Of a stretch of DNA of 64,000 bases, positions 55,314 to 64,000 are shown one piece after another (positions within the stretch are counted from its first letter, which is position 1; each line of letters begins with the position of its first letter). The stretch is taken from assembly GCF_041435015.1 (NCBI RefSeq), contig NZ_CP107989.1, forward strand, positions 2,666,001 to 2,730,000, written 5' to 3'. A program made the position numbers and the translations under genes. The notes below the pieces were generated by a model. The model saw nothing but the letters and a program-made list of their open reading frames with translations, was not told where the DNA came from and made no database searches. Origin of the DNA: Streptomyces canus (lineage in GTDB: Bacteria > Actinomycetota > Actinomycetes > Streptomycetales > Streptomycetaceae).

Positions 55314-55898
55314 TCAGACCACCAGTTCCACCAGCGCCGCCCGAGCCCGCGCCACCCGCGACCGGACCGTCCCCACAGGACAACCACTCACCTCGGCCGC
55401 CTCCTCATATGGCAACCCCAACATCTGCGTGAGCACAAACGCCTCCCGCCGCTCAGCAGAAAGCGTGGCCAACAGGTCGAGCAGCACTATCCCGTCGTCG
55501 AAGCCGGGCACGCCCCGCGGCTGAGCGCGCTCGGCCGCGGCCTGCCAGTCCGAACCGTCGTACCGGCGGGGCCGAGCCGCGGCATGCCGGAAACCGTCCA
55601 TCACCGCACGGCGGGCGATGGACAGCAGCCAGGCCCGCGCCGAGGACCGCCCCTCGAACCGGTGCAGACTGCCGAGCGCCCGCAGAAACGTGTCCTGGGC
55701 GAGGTCGTCCACGGCCTGGGGGTCGGCACACAGGTAGGAGACATAGCGCAGCACGTCATGGTGCAGCGCGCGGACGAAGTGGTCGACGGCCTCGGCGTCG
55801 CCGGCCCGGGCGGCGAGCGCCCAGGCGGTGGCGGAGGCATCGGCGGACTCCCGTTGGGTGCGGAGGTCGGCCGGGGCGGGCGGGGCGGAAGTGATCAC
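55314..55898 (-). CDS. ECF-type sigma factor
   Basis: 194-aa extracytoplasmic-function sigma factor. Region 2 is VDDLAQDTFLRALGSLHRFEGRSSARAWLLSIARRAVMDGFR and region 4 is LSAERREAFVLTQMLGLPYEEAAEVSGCPVGTVRSRVARARAAL, in outline. GTG 55898 has AAGGA 6 bases upstream. It is the last gene in line with YcnI and two Met/His-rich membrane proteins, and no anti-sigma gene is adjacent, similar in layout to SigC-type sigma factors linked to copper in mycobacteria (inference). Confidence 0.92.
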   Translation of the reverse strand: MITSAPPAPADLRTQRESADASATAWALAARAGDAEAVDHFVRALHHDVLRYVSYLCADPQAVDDLAQDTFLRALGSLHRFEGRSSARAWLLSIARRAVMDGFRHAAARPRRYDGSDWQAAAERAQPRGVPGFDDGIVLLDLLATLSAERREAFVLTQMLGLPYEEAAEVSGCPVGTVRSRVARARAALVELVV

Positions 55899-56078
55899 CA
55901 GGTGTCCTTCTCGGGTCAGCCGTGATCCGGGCCACCGCTGTGATGGCGGTGCGCTGGGGTGCGCGGCGGTCCGGTGAGGGGATGCAGCCGTGCGGCGACC
56001 ACGTGTGCGGGGAGCACAGATGTGGGTGCACGACCAGCCCGAGGCGCACAGGGGCTTCCTCGGGGGTGCCGTCTGTCG

Positions 56079-56720
56079 TCAGGCGACAGCGGTCCCCAGG
56101 GGCGGTCCCCGGTGGGTGATCGCGTGGACGAGAAGGAGAAGCCGGGGCTCCCGCTCCGAGCGGGGCCGGCGCGCCCGCAGACGCGGGCGGTGCGGGGTGG
56201 CGGGCAGGGCGAGCAACAGCCGCAGCGGGGCCGCGAGCCGTGCTGCGACGGCCCGCAGGACACGGAACGCGGCCCTCTCGCCGTACGCCAGCCAGAGACC
56301 GGTCAGGAGCGCGGCGAGCAGGTGGGCGACGTACATCCCGAACGGCAACCAGAACGAGAGAGCATCGACGCCGGCCGATGTCCCCATGAGGGACGTATCC
56401 ATGGAGCCCATGCCACTCGCGTGCATGGACTCCATGTGCATCGCACCGACGTCCTGCGCCGCCGGGGTGGGCTGCGCGAGGGAGAACGCCGCGTGCAGGG
56501 CCGTCTGGGCAACGACCACGACGGCCACGATCAGCGGCAGTCCGCGTTCACGGCCGGTCAGGCACCAGCCCGCGCACCCGGTCACGACCAGGCCCGCGGC
56601 CAGCGTCCATCCGGGCATATGGGTGCCGGACATGAGGACGTGGCCCAGGGCGGCGAGCAGCACACAGACGGCCGCGAACACCGCGGCCCGTACCGTGCGA
56701 GAACACCACCCTGCCGTCAT
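56079..56720 (-). CDS. Met/His-rich membrane protein (copper cluster, copy 2)
   Basis: 213 aa with about four TM helices: AAVFAAVCVLLAALGHVLMSG, TLAAGLVVTGCAGWCLTG, LPLIVAVVVVAQTALHAAFSL and LPFGMYVAHLLAALLTGLWLAYG. Between TM3 and TM4 is an external loop MHMESMHASGMGSMDTSLMG, rich in Met and His, typical of copper binding. It is a paralogue of the protein encoded at 57541-58173 (same helix order, RGERxL motif, loop). The basic Arg-rich tail is cytoplasmic. Confidence 0.8.
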   Translation of the reverse strand: MTAGWCSRTVRAAVFAAVCVLLAALGHVLMSGTHMPGWTLAAGLVVTGCAGWCLTGRERGLPLIVAVVVVAQTALHAAFSLAQPTPAAQDVGAMHMESMHASGMGSMDTSLMGTSAGVDALSFWLPFGMYVAHLLAALLTGLWLAYGERAAFRVLRAVAARLAAPLRLLLALPATPHRPRLRARRPRSEREPRLLLLVHAITHRGPPLGTAVA

Positions 56721-56785
56721 CGCGCCTCATCCTTCCATCCGGGCACCGATCACTCCTGTGGGTACGGAAATCCACAGGTTCCCGC

Positions 56786-57499
56786 TCACTGCGAACGGCG
56801 GCCCCGTACGACGGCGAAGGCCCCGGCCGCGAGGCCCAGCACGCCCACGACCAGCCCGGCGACGCCGAGACCGCGGGCGGTGGAGTCGCTCGCGGAGGCC
56901 TTCGACGCCTTGGACGCGACCGCGGAGGTCCGCGACGCGGTGGCCGACGTGGCCCCGGCCGCCGTCAGCTTGAGGACCGGCGCCGGGTTCTCCGGCTCCT
57001 CGTCGCCCTGGGCGGCCTCCTCGATCCAGCGGACGACCTTCCCGTCGGAGTAGGTCTGGAGGGTCTTGAAGGTCAGCTGCGCGGTGTCGTCGGGGAGTTG
57101 GCCGAAGGCGACGTCGAAGTCCTCGTACTGTCCCGGCCCGATCTTCCCCCCGGTCCAGGTGATCTCGGAGACCGCGTCGGTGATCGTGCCGTCGTCCGTC
57201 TTGACCGGTGTCTTGAGCTTGGTGTCGGTGACCTTCGCGGTCCACCCGTCGTGCGGGGAGACGAGCACGCCGAGCAACGGGTGGTCGGTGGGCAGGAACA
57301 GCTGGACCTTCGTGGTGCTCGCGGTGTCGCTCTCGTCCGGGACCCGGAAGGTCAGGGCTCCGTCGGTGGCGCCCTTGGCGTAGCTCTCGGGGTGGACGGT
57401 GACGTGCGCGGAGGCGGCGCCGGCGGCGGTCAGGACCGCGGCGGCGGCGAGGGCGCTGCCGAGGCCGAGGCGGCGCAGCGAAGTGCGTGCTGAGGACAT
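56786..57499 (-). CDS. YcnI-family copper-binding protein (DUF1775)
   Basis: 237 aa. The signal peptide ends GAASA immediately before HVTVHPESYAKG, so the mature N-terminal His forms the YcnI monohistidine copper brace. The conserved body includes GALTFRVPDESDTASTTKVQLFLP, LGVLVSPHDGWTAKV, ITWTGGKIGPGQYEDFDVAFGQLP and VVRWIE (conserved Trp). A linker leads to a C-terminal TM helix and basic RGRRSQ, so it is anchored outside the membrane. It lies between the two Met/His-rich paralogues, which supports a copper-handling unit. Confidence 0.93.
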   Translation of the reverse strand: MSSARTSLRRLGLGSALAAAAVLTAAGAASAHVTVHPESYAKGATDGALTFRVPDESDTASTTKVQLFLPTDHPLLGVLVSPHDGWTAKVTDTKLKTPVKTDDGTITDAVSEITWTGGKIGPGQYEDFDVAFGQLPDDTAQLTFKTLQTYSDGKVVRWIEEAAQGDEEPENPAPVLKLTAAGATSATASRTSAVASKASKASASDSTARGLGVAGLVVGVLGLAAGAFAVVRGRRSQ

Positions 57500-57540
57500 G
57501 GGTGAGGGATCTCCGTACTGACAGGAAAGGGGCGAAAGGG

Positions 57541-58173
57541 TCAGATCGGGTACGGGATCGTGGTGGGCGGTCCGCGCCGGTGGACCGTGTGGCGGAGCAG
57601 GAGGGGACGAGGCGCGCACGGGCCGTCGGCGGGCGGGCGTACGGGGTCCGGGGCGACCGGTTCGCCGTACCCCCGCCACCAGGCGGCGAGGCCCGGTACG
57701 AGCGTGCCCGCCCGGCGCAGCAGGGACCACAAGGCCGCCTCGCCGCGGCGGAGCCACCAGGTCAGCAGGAGAGCGGCCGAGACGTGGGCGGCGGTGGCGT
57801 GCGGGGTCAGGGCGTGGGAGTGCGGTGCCGCCATATGCGCCATGCGCAGGCCGTGCATGGTCATCGTGTGCGTCGCCGACATGTGGTGCATCGCCATGCC
57901 AGACGGCGTTCCCATGGAGCGCGGTCGTGCCGCGCCGAAGGCCAGATGCAGCCCGCCCTGGGACGTGAGTGTCGCCCCGCCGATGGCCCCGAGCGACCGC
58001 TCCCGGCCGCCGAGCAGCCAGCCGGTCACGAACATCGGCACGAACCCGGCCGCCTGCGTCCACACCGGCGGCGCCATCCCGGTCGCCAGTGCATGGCCCC
58101 CGGTGGCCAGCAGCACGCACAGCGCGGCGAACACCGCTGCGCGCAGGCTCCGGACCGCTGGGGACGCCTTCAT
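57541..58173 (-). CDS. Met/His-rich membrane protein (copper cluster, copy 1)
   Basis: 210 aa from ATG 58173. TM helices at RAAVFAALCVLLATGGHALATG, AAGFVPMFVTGWLLGG, GGATLTSQGGLHLAFG and AHVSAALLLTWWLRRG. The external loop MAMHHMSATHTMTMHGLRMAHMAAPHSH is packed with Met and His, a likely copper-collecting segment. It is homologous to the 56079-56720 product; the pair flanks ycnI. The C-terminal tail is Pro/Arg-rich. Confidence 0.8.
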   Translation of the reverse strand: MKASPAVRSLRAAVFAALCVLLATGGHALATGMAPPVWTQAAGFVPMFVTGWLLGGRERSLGAIGGATLTSQGGLHLAFGAARPRSMGTPSGMAMHHMSATHTMTMHGLRMAHMAAPHSHALTPHATAAHVSAALLLTWWLRRGEAALWSLLRRAGTLVPGLAAWWRGYGEPVAPDPVRPPADGPCAPRPLLLRHTVHRRGPPTTIPYPI

Positions 58174-58222
58174 GGCGACCGATACTCCCACGTGTGGCCG
58201 GGACTCCGCCCACGGGTCCGGG

Positions 58223-61200
58223 TCAGTAGATGTCACGCACATAGCGCTTGTCCGTGGCGAGTTGCTTCACATAGGCCGCCGCGCCCGCCTCGTCCAAGCC
58301 GCCGTGGAGGACCGCGATGTCCCTGAGCGCCCGGTCGACGTCCTTCGCCATGCGGGAGGCGTCGCCGCACACGGAGAAGTGGGCGCCGTCCTGGAGCCAG
58401 GACCACAGCAACGGGCCGTGTTCACGCATCCGGTCCTGGACGTAGACCTTCGCGCGCTGGTCACGGGAGAAGGCGGTGTCGAGGCGGGCGAGCGTGCCGT
58501 CCGCGAGGAATCCCGTCAGCTCGTCCTCGTAGTAGAAGTCGGTCGCCTTGTGCTGTTCGCCGAAGAACAGCCAGTTGGGGCCCCGGTGGCCGAGAGCCCG
58601 GCGCTGCTCCAGGAAGCCGACGAAGGGGGCGACGCCGGTGCCGGGGCCGACCATGACCATGGGCGTGCCGGAGTCGGCCGGCGGCCGGAAGTGCGGAGAA
58701 CGCTGGACGTGCACCGGCACCGGGGTGTCCGCGGCGGCATCGGCGAGGAAGGGCGAGCAGACACCCTGGCGGGGCCTGCCGTGCAGGTTCTCGTAGCGCA
58801 CGACGGAGACGGTCAGCGACACGAGGTGCGGGTCGGTCAGCGGGCTGGACGAGATGGAGTACAGACGCGGCTGGAGGCGTCCGAGGGTCTGCGTCCACTC
58901 CTGCGGGCCGGCCTTCACGCCGTACTCCGTGATCACGTCCACGGCCTGGCGGCCCCAGCCCCACCTGGCGAGCTCGTCCTTGTTGTCCGGACGCAGGAGC
59001 TTCTTCAACTCCCGCGGGTCCCGGGTGCGTTCGGCGACGAACCGGAGCAGGCCGGGGGTGATCCTGGTGATGTCGAGGTGCCGCAGGAACGCCTCGCCGA
59101 CCGGGACCTCCCCTACGCCGTTCAGGTCCACCACGGCCCCGGCGTCCAGGCCGGTGACGGCCAGCCATTCCTCGACCAGGTCCGCCGAGTTGAGCGGCCG
59201 GATGCCGAGGGCGTCCCCGGCGTCGTAGAGGAGCGGGCTCTCGCTGTCGCGGGTGTCGAAGGTGAACCTGCGGACCTCCTTGCCGGCGCCGGGCAGGCTC
59301 AGGAGGCGGTTGCCGGCGAGGCGGGCGAGGACGGGGGCGGGCTTCTTCGAGCGGGGCGGGGCGGGGGCCGTCCGGGGCGCGGCCGGGGATGCGTGGATCA
59401 CCGTGGGGGCCGAGGGCACGGTGTCGGCCGCGGGGGTGTCGGACAGCGCCGTCAGAATCTGGTCCAGCCAGCCGTGCGCCGCGTCCTCGAAGTCCGGCTC
59501 GCAGTCCGTGCGCGGGGCCAGCCGCAGCGCGCCCAGTTCGTCGAGGCGCTGGTCGAGACGGCGGCCGTGCCCGCAGAAGTCGTCGTACGACGAGTCGCCG
59601 AAGGCCAGCACGGCGTACCGGCGACCCTCCAGGCGGGGGGTGCCGGGGTCGGCCAGGGTCTCCCAGAAGCCGCTGCCGTTGTCGGGGGCGTCGCCGTCGC
59701 CGAAGGTGCTGGTGATCAGCAACAGGTCGGCGCCGGGCGGTAGTTCGCCGAGATCTGCCTGGTCCATGCCGACCATGGAGGTGCTGTGGCCGGAGGTGGT
59801 GAGCCGCTCGGCGGTGGCGGCCGCGAACTCCTCGGCGTTGCCGGTCTGCGAGGCCCAGAGGATGACCACCTCACGGCGCAGCAGTGTGGCCGAGGGCTGT
59901 GTGGCCGCCGCCCGTGAGTACATTCCGGCGAGTGTGCCGTTCACCCACAGGGCGTGTTCGGGGCTGAAGGGCGCGTCGGGCGGCAGGACCGGCACCCCGG
60001 GCACCCCGGCGTGGACCCCGGCAAGGAAGCCGACCAGGTACTGACGTTCCTGCGCGGTGAGGACGGGCGGCGGTGCGGGGTCGAGGCCGAAGACGGTCGC
60101 GGCCATGGACGCGGGGGGAACAGCCTCAGCGACCTCCAGCGCAGCTTCCGGAGCCGGAGCCACCGCGGCTGCCGGAGCCCGCAAGGTCACCGGCACGGCC
60201 ACCTTCGTCAGCGACACCGCGCACACCTTGAACTCCGGCTGGAACGACAGCGGGTCCACCGCGTCACTCGTCACCGCGTTGACGCTCAGGTACTCCCCGA
60301 ACAGGTCGTTCCAGTGGAAGGGCGCGAAGCAGCACCCCGGCCGCACCCGGTCCGTCACGACGGCCGGCAGCACGGCCCGGCCGCGCCGGGAGGCCACCTC
60401 GACGGAGTCACCGTCGGCCACGTCCAGGGCCGACGCGTCCTGAGGGTGCAGTTCCACGAAGGGCCCGGGGTTCAGCTTGTTCAGCTTCGCCACCTTCGCC
60501 GTCTTGGTCAGCGTGTGCCACTGGTGCTGGAGCCGCCCCGTGTTGAGGACGAACGGATAGTCGTCGTCCGGCATCTCGGCCGGCGGGATGTGCGGCCGGG
60601 CGTGGAAGATGCCCCGCCCGCTCGCGGTGGGGAACGTCAGTGAGCCGTCCTCCCCCACGTACCGGATCGGATTCCGGTCGGGCCCGTCCGGACTCGCCGC
60701 GGGCCACTGCACCGGCGTCTCCCGCAGCCGCTCGTACGAGACTCCGCGCAGATCCCAGCCCGTCTTCGGGTTCCAGGCCTGCTTGATCTCCTCGAAGACG
60801 TCCTCCGCGCTGTCGTAGGAGAACCCCTTCTCGTACCCCATCTCGCACGCGACGGCCGCGATGATCCGCCAGTCCGCCATCGCCTCGCCGGGCGGGTCGG
60901 CCACCGCCGGGGTCAGCGTGAGGTTGCGCTCGCTGTTGACGAAGACGCCCTCGCCCTCCGTCCACAGCGCGCCGGGCAGCACGACGTCGGCGTACGCGTT
61001 GGTCTCGGTGTCGGCGAAGACGTCCTGTGTGACGACGAACTCGGCGGCCTCCAGGCCCTCGATGACCGTGCGGCGGTTGGCGACGGAGGCGACCGGGTTG
61101 GTGCAGATGATCCAGCAGGCCTTGATCTCGCCGTCGGCCATCTTCCGGAACATCTCGACCGTGCCCTTGCCGACGCCGTCGGCGCGCAGGGTGTCCGGGG

Positions 61201-62317
61201 GCAGTTCCCAGAGGTCCTCGATGAAGGCCCGCTCGTCGTCGACGAGGACGGACCGCTGGCCGGGCAGGCCCGGGCCCATGTAGCCCATCTCGCGGCCGCC
61301 CATGGCGTTGGGCTGGCCGGTGAGGGAGAAGGGGCCGCTGCCGGGGCGGCAGATGGCGCCCGTGGCGAGATGGAGGTTGACCAGGGCGTTGGTGTTCCAG
61401 GTGCCGTGGGTGGACTGGTTGAGGCCCATGGTCCACAGGCTCATCCACTCACCGGCCGATCCGATGAGCCGCGCCGCCTCCCGGATGTCCTCCTCGGCGA
61501 GGCCCGTCATCTCGGCCACCGCGGCGGGCGGGTAGTCCGCGAGGAACTCCGGCATCGCCTCCCAGCCCTCGGTGTGGGCGGCGACGAACTCGGGGTCGAT
61601 GTGGCCCTCGGCGTGCAGCAGGTGCAGCAGGCCGTTCAGCAGCGCGAGGTCGGCACCCGGCTTGATCTGCAGGAACAGGTCCGCCTTCGCGGCCGTGGCG
61701 GTGCGCCGCGGATCGACGACGATCACCTTGGCGCCCGCCGACTTCACCCGCTCCATCATCCTGAGGAACAGGATGGGATGGCAGTCGGCCATGTTGGAGC
61801 CGATGACGAAGAACAGGTCGGCCTTCTCGAAGTCCTGGTACGAGCCGGGCGGGCCGTCCGCGCCGAGCGACAGCTTGTAGCCGGTGCCGGCGCCGGCCAT
61901 GCACAGCCGGGAGTTCGACTCGATCTGGTTGGTCCGTACGAACCCCTTGGCCAGCTTGTTCGCCAGGTACTGCGCCTCCAGGCTCATCTGGCCGGAGACG
62001 TAGAGCGAGACCGCGTCGGGGCCGTGCGCGTCGATGATCTCCCGCAGCCGCCTGGCCGTCTCGGTGATCGCCACGCCGACGGCTTCGGGCACCGGCTCCT
62101 CGCCCCGCTCGGGCCGGACCAGGGCCGTGGTCAGCCGTCCGGGCGCGGCGAGCAGGTCGGCGGTGGTGGCGCCCTTGGTGCAGAGCTTGCCGAAGTTGGC
62201 GGGGTGCTCCTTGTCTCCGGACGCCTTCAGGACCGTACGCCGTCCGTCCGGGCCGGTGCCGATGTCGAGGACCAGGCCGCAGCCCACACCGCAGTACGAG
62301 CAGACCGTCCGCACCAC
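58223..62317 (-). CDS. Assimilatory nitrate reductase fused to sulfite-reductase-type flavoprotein
   Basis: About 1364 aa. Residues 1-700: molybdopterin oxidoreductase of the NasA/NarB type, with N-terminal [4Fe-4S] motif CSYCGVGC...[23 protein letters not shown] and the molybdopterin dinucleotide domain ([17 protein letters not shown]). Residues about 835-975: flavodoxin ([40 protein letters not shown]). The rest is a CysJ-like FAD/NADPH reductase ([25 protein letters not shown], ending YVRDIY). One chain can thus carry electrons from NADPH to nitrate. Start: GGGAGG lies only 1 base before GTG 62323 but 7 before GTG 62317, so I use 62317. Confidence 0.93.
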   Translation of the reverse strand: MVRTVCSYCGVGCGLVLDIGTGPDGRRTVLKASGDKEHPANFGKLCTKGATTADLLAAPGRLTTALVRPERGEEPVPEAVGVAITETARRLREIIDAHGPDAVSLYVSGQMSLEAQYLANKLAKGFVRTNQIESNSRLCMAGAGTGYKLSLGADGPPGSYQDFEKADLFFVIGSNMADCHPILFLRMMERVKSAGAKVIVVDPRRTATAAKADLFLQIKPGADLALLNGLLHLLHAEGHIDPEFVAAHTEGWEAMPEFLADYPPAAVAEMTGLAEEDIREAARLIGSAGEWMSLWTMGLNQSTHGTWNTNALVNLHLATGAICRPGSGPFSLTGQPNAMGGREMGYMGPGLPGQRSVLVDDERAFIEDLWELPPDTLRADGVGKGTVEMFRKMADGEIKACWIICTNPVASVANRRTVIEGLEAAEFVVTQDVFADTETNAYADVVLPGALWTEGEGVFVNSERNLTLTPAVADPPGEAMADWRIIAAVACEMGYEKGFSYDSAEDVFEEIKQAWNPKTGWDLRGVSYERLRETPVQWPAASPDGPDRNPIRYVGEDGSLTFPTASGRGIFHARPHIPPAEMPDDDYPFVLNTGRLQHQWHTLTKTAKVAKLNKLNPGPFVELHPQDASALDVADGDSVEVASRRGRAVLPAVVTDRVRPGCCFAPFHWNDLFGEYLSVNAVTSDAVDPLSFQPEFKVCAVSLTKVAVPVTLRAPAAAVAPAPEAALEVAEAVPPASMAATVFGLDPAPPPVLTAQERQYLVGFLAGVHAGVPGVPVLPPDAPFSPEHALWVNGTLAGMYSRAAATQPSATLLRREVVILWASQTGNAEEFAAATAERLTTSGHSTSMVGMDQADLGELPPGADLLLITSTFGDGDAPDNGSGFWETLADPGTPRLEGRRYAVLAFGDSSYDDFCGHGRRLDQRLDELGALRLAPRTDCEPDFEDAAHGWLDQILTALSDTPAADTVPSAPTVIHASPAAPRTAPAPPRSKKPAPVLARLAGNRLLSLPGAGKEVRRFTFDTRDSESPLLYDAGDALGIRPLNSADLVEEWLAVTGLDAGAVVDLNGVGEVPVGEAFLRHLDITRITPGLLRFVAERTRDPRELKKLLRPDNKDELARWGWGRQAVDVITEYGVKAGPQEWTQTLGRLQPRLYSISSSPLTDPHLVSLTVSVVRYENLHGRPRQGVCSPFLADAAADTPVPVHVQRSPHFRPPADSGTPMVMVGPGTGVAPFVGFLEQRRALGHRGPNWLFFGEQHKATDFYYEDELTGFLADGTLARLDTAFSRDQRAKVYVQDRMREHGPLLWSWLQDGAHFSVCGDASRMAKDVDRALRDIAVLHGGLDEAGAAAYVKQLATDKRYVRDIY

Positions 62318-62396
62318 GGGCACGCCTCCCTGAGCTCAACCGATTCGATCTCCTCCGACCGTACGAAATGCCCATTACACAGATGTCTCCCGTGCC

Positions 62397-62412
62397 GTTC
62401 ATCAGGGGTTAC
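62397..62412 (-). promoter_or_regulatory. Weak GlnR-like site before the nitrate reductase gene
   Basis: On the coding strand GTAACCCCTGATGAAC fits GTnAC-N6 followed by an imperfect GAAAC half-site. GlnR activates nitrate assimilation genes in Streptomyces. Only one half-pair is convincing. Confidence 0.3.
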
Positions 62413-62491
62413 ACCGCCCGCACACCTCACCGGCCAGTGTTGTGAGCGCCTTCGTGTGCCGGAGGAGCCCCGAACTGAGGCGCCACAGATT

Positions 62492-62516
62492 TGGAACGGT
62501 TCCATTTCTTGAACCA
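62492..62516. promoter_or_regulatory. FurA operator candidate
   Basis: TGGAACGGTTCCA (62492-62504) is a perfect 13-bp palindrome, followed by a GAAC half-repeat (62511-62514), 29-53 bp before the furA start. It suits redox autoregulation of the furA-katG operon; the match to the published FurA site was not checked. Confidence 0.45.
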
Positions 62517-62544
62517 TTCGTGTTTGTGGGGGTAGGTTGGTCGC

Positions 62545-62991
62545 ATGACCGCCCCCCGGATTCCGAACACCGCCGACGAGCTGCGCGGTGCCGGCCTGCG
62601 GGTGACGGCCGCACGCGTCGCACTGCTCGAGACCGTGCGGGCCGGTGACCACCTCGCGGCCGACGCGCTCGCCACGGGAGTGCGCGACCGCCTCGGCCAC
62701 ATATCCCTCCAGGCCGTGTACGAGGCCCTGCACTCGCTCACCGCGGCGGGTCTCGTGCGCCGCCTCGAGCCGCCCGGCAGCCCTGCGCGGTTCGAGGGAC
62801 GGGTCGGGGACAACCACCATCACCTGGTCTGCCGGTCGTGCGGGGCCGTCGTCGACGTCGACTGTGCCGTCGGTCACGCACCCTGCCTGACAGCTTCCGA
62901 CGACGGCGGCTTCTCGATCGACGAGGCCGAGGTCATCTACTGGGGCCTGTGCCCCGACTGTTCCCCCCAAAGGCTTATTTCAGCACCGTGA
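62545..62991 (+). CDS. furA: FurA-type redox/iron regulator of katG
   Basis: 148-aa Fur-family repressor. The winged helix is LRVTAARVALLETVRAGDHLAADALATGVRDRLGHISLQAVYEALHSL in outline, the metal-binding DNHHHLVCRSCGAVVDVDC follows and a second Cys pair (LCPDC) closes the structural zinc site. Directly upstream of katG, 24 bases apart, as in Streptomyces furA-catC and furS-cpeB, where the repressor releases DNA on oxidation by peroxide. Confidence 0.95.
   Translation: MTAPRIPNTADELRGAGLRVTAARVALLETVRAGDHLAADALATGVRDRLGHISLQAVYEALHSLTAAGLVRRLEPPGSPARFEGRVGDNHHHLVCRSCGAVVDVDCAVGHAPCLTASDDGGFSIDEAEVIYWGLCPDCSPQRLISAP

Positions 62992-64000
<1,009 letters not shown>

Noticed and set aside
55205..55387. 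60-codon ORF after the FAD/Fe-S dehydrogenase
   Set aside because: It overlaps the REP-like element and the 3' end of the sigma-factor gene and is low in complexity.
61370..62512. Plus-strand ORF of 380 codons opposite the nitrate reductase
   Set aside because: Antisense shadow of the molybdopterin domain with no recognisable motif and no ribosome site.

Overview
The window is about 72% G+C or higher by eye, with strongly third-position-biased codons, frequent GTG starts, tight ATGA/GTGA gene overlaps and several apparently leaderless promoters. With the gene content (SepF-like cell-division protein, aconitase next to a murA-like gene, CebR box, CelS2-type LPMO, furA-katG) this points to a Streptomyces chromosome. 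From memory, the acnA/murA-like pair, arcA/argF and the sepF-like gene also lie in one neighbourhood of the S. coelicolor core (about SCO5960-SCO6000); I could not check this. I saw no tRNA, rRNA, CRISPR array or insertion sequence.

Layout. 1-3.1 kb: secreted glycan degradation (GH92 alpha-mannosidase cut by the window edge, CelS2-like LPMO under a CebR operator). 3.2-6.6 kb: HD-domain protein, a PQQ-propeller remnant and an OmpR-type two-component pair. 6.7-11.5 kb: aconitase with iron-box-like sites, a DUF4236 mini-protein and an XRE-HTH/MurA-like fusion. 11.8-15.1 kb: secreted BNR propeller and a lipoprotein. 15.1-18.8 kb: a five-gene locus built around an AvrD-like protein, with an SDR reductase, a NadR-like kinase and two unknown proteins; it is my best candidate for an undescribed system, probably small-molecule signal biosynthesis. 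19.1-21.6 kb: MarR regulator and DHA2 efflux pump, with a fresh 194-bp tandem duplication of the pump's 3' end. 21.8-26.1 kb: molybdate uptake (Mop-type regulator, modABC) interrupted by an M24 peptidase-like gene.

26.2-28 kb is an accessory patch: a roughly 490-bp octanucleotide repeat array, a coupled leader ORF and Cys-rich mini-protein, DUF6299-like and DUF5999 proteins. 28.3-35.6 kb is a coherent aromatic catabolic cluster: 2-aminobenzoate-CoA ligase, PaaX regulator, 2-aminobenzoyl-CoA monooxygenase/reductase, enoyl-CoA hydratase, acyl-CoA dehydrogenase and RidA, with an identical 14-bp box in two promoter regions. 36.3-38.7 kb: arginine deiminase pathway (arcA, arcB/argF). 38.8-40.7 kb: an SPFH protein coupled to a NAD-kinase-like protein. 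40.7-44.8 kb: the Pnkp-Hen1 RNA repair pair. 44.9-51 kb: F420-type oxidoreductase, small proteins, MazG-like hydrolase with an ATPase, SepF-like protein and a polytopic membrane protein.

51-64 kb: YceI with its divergent MarR repressor, a large FAD/Fe-S D-2-hydroxyacid dehydrogenase, a copper-type cluster (ECF sigma factor, YcnI and two Met/His-rich membrane paralogues), a 1364-residue nitrate reductase/flavoprotein fusion, and furA-katG, the latter running off the right edge. Family assignments come from reading motifs by eye; no database search was possible.
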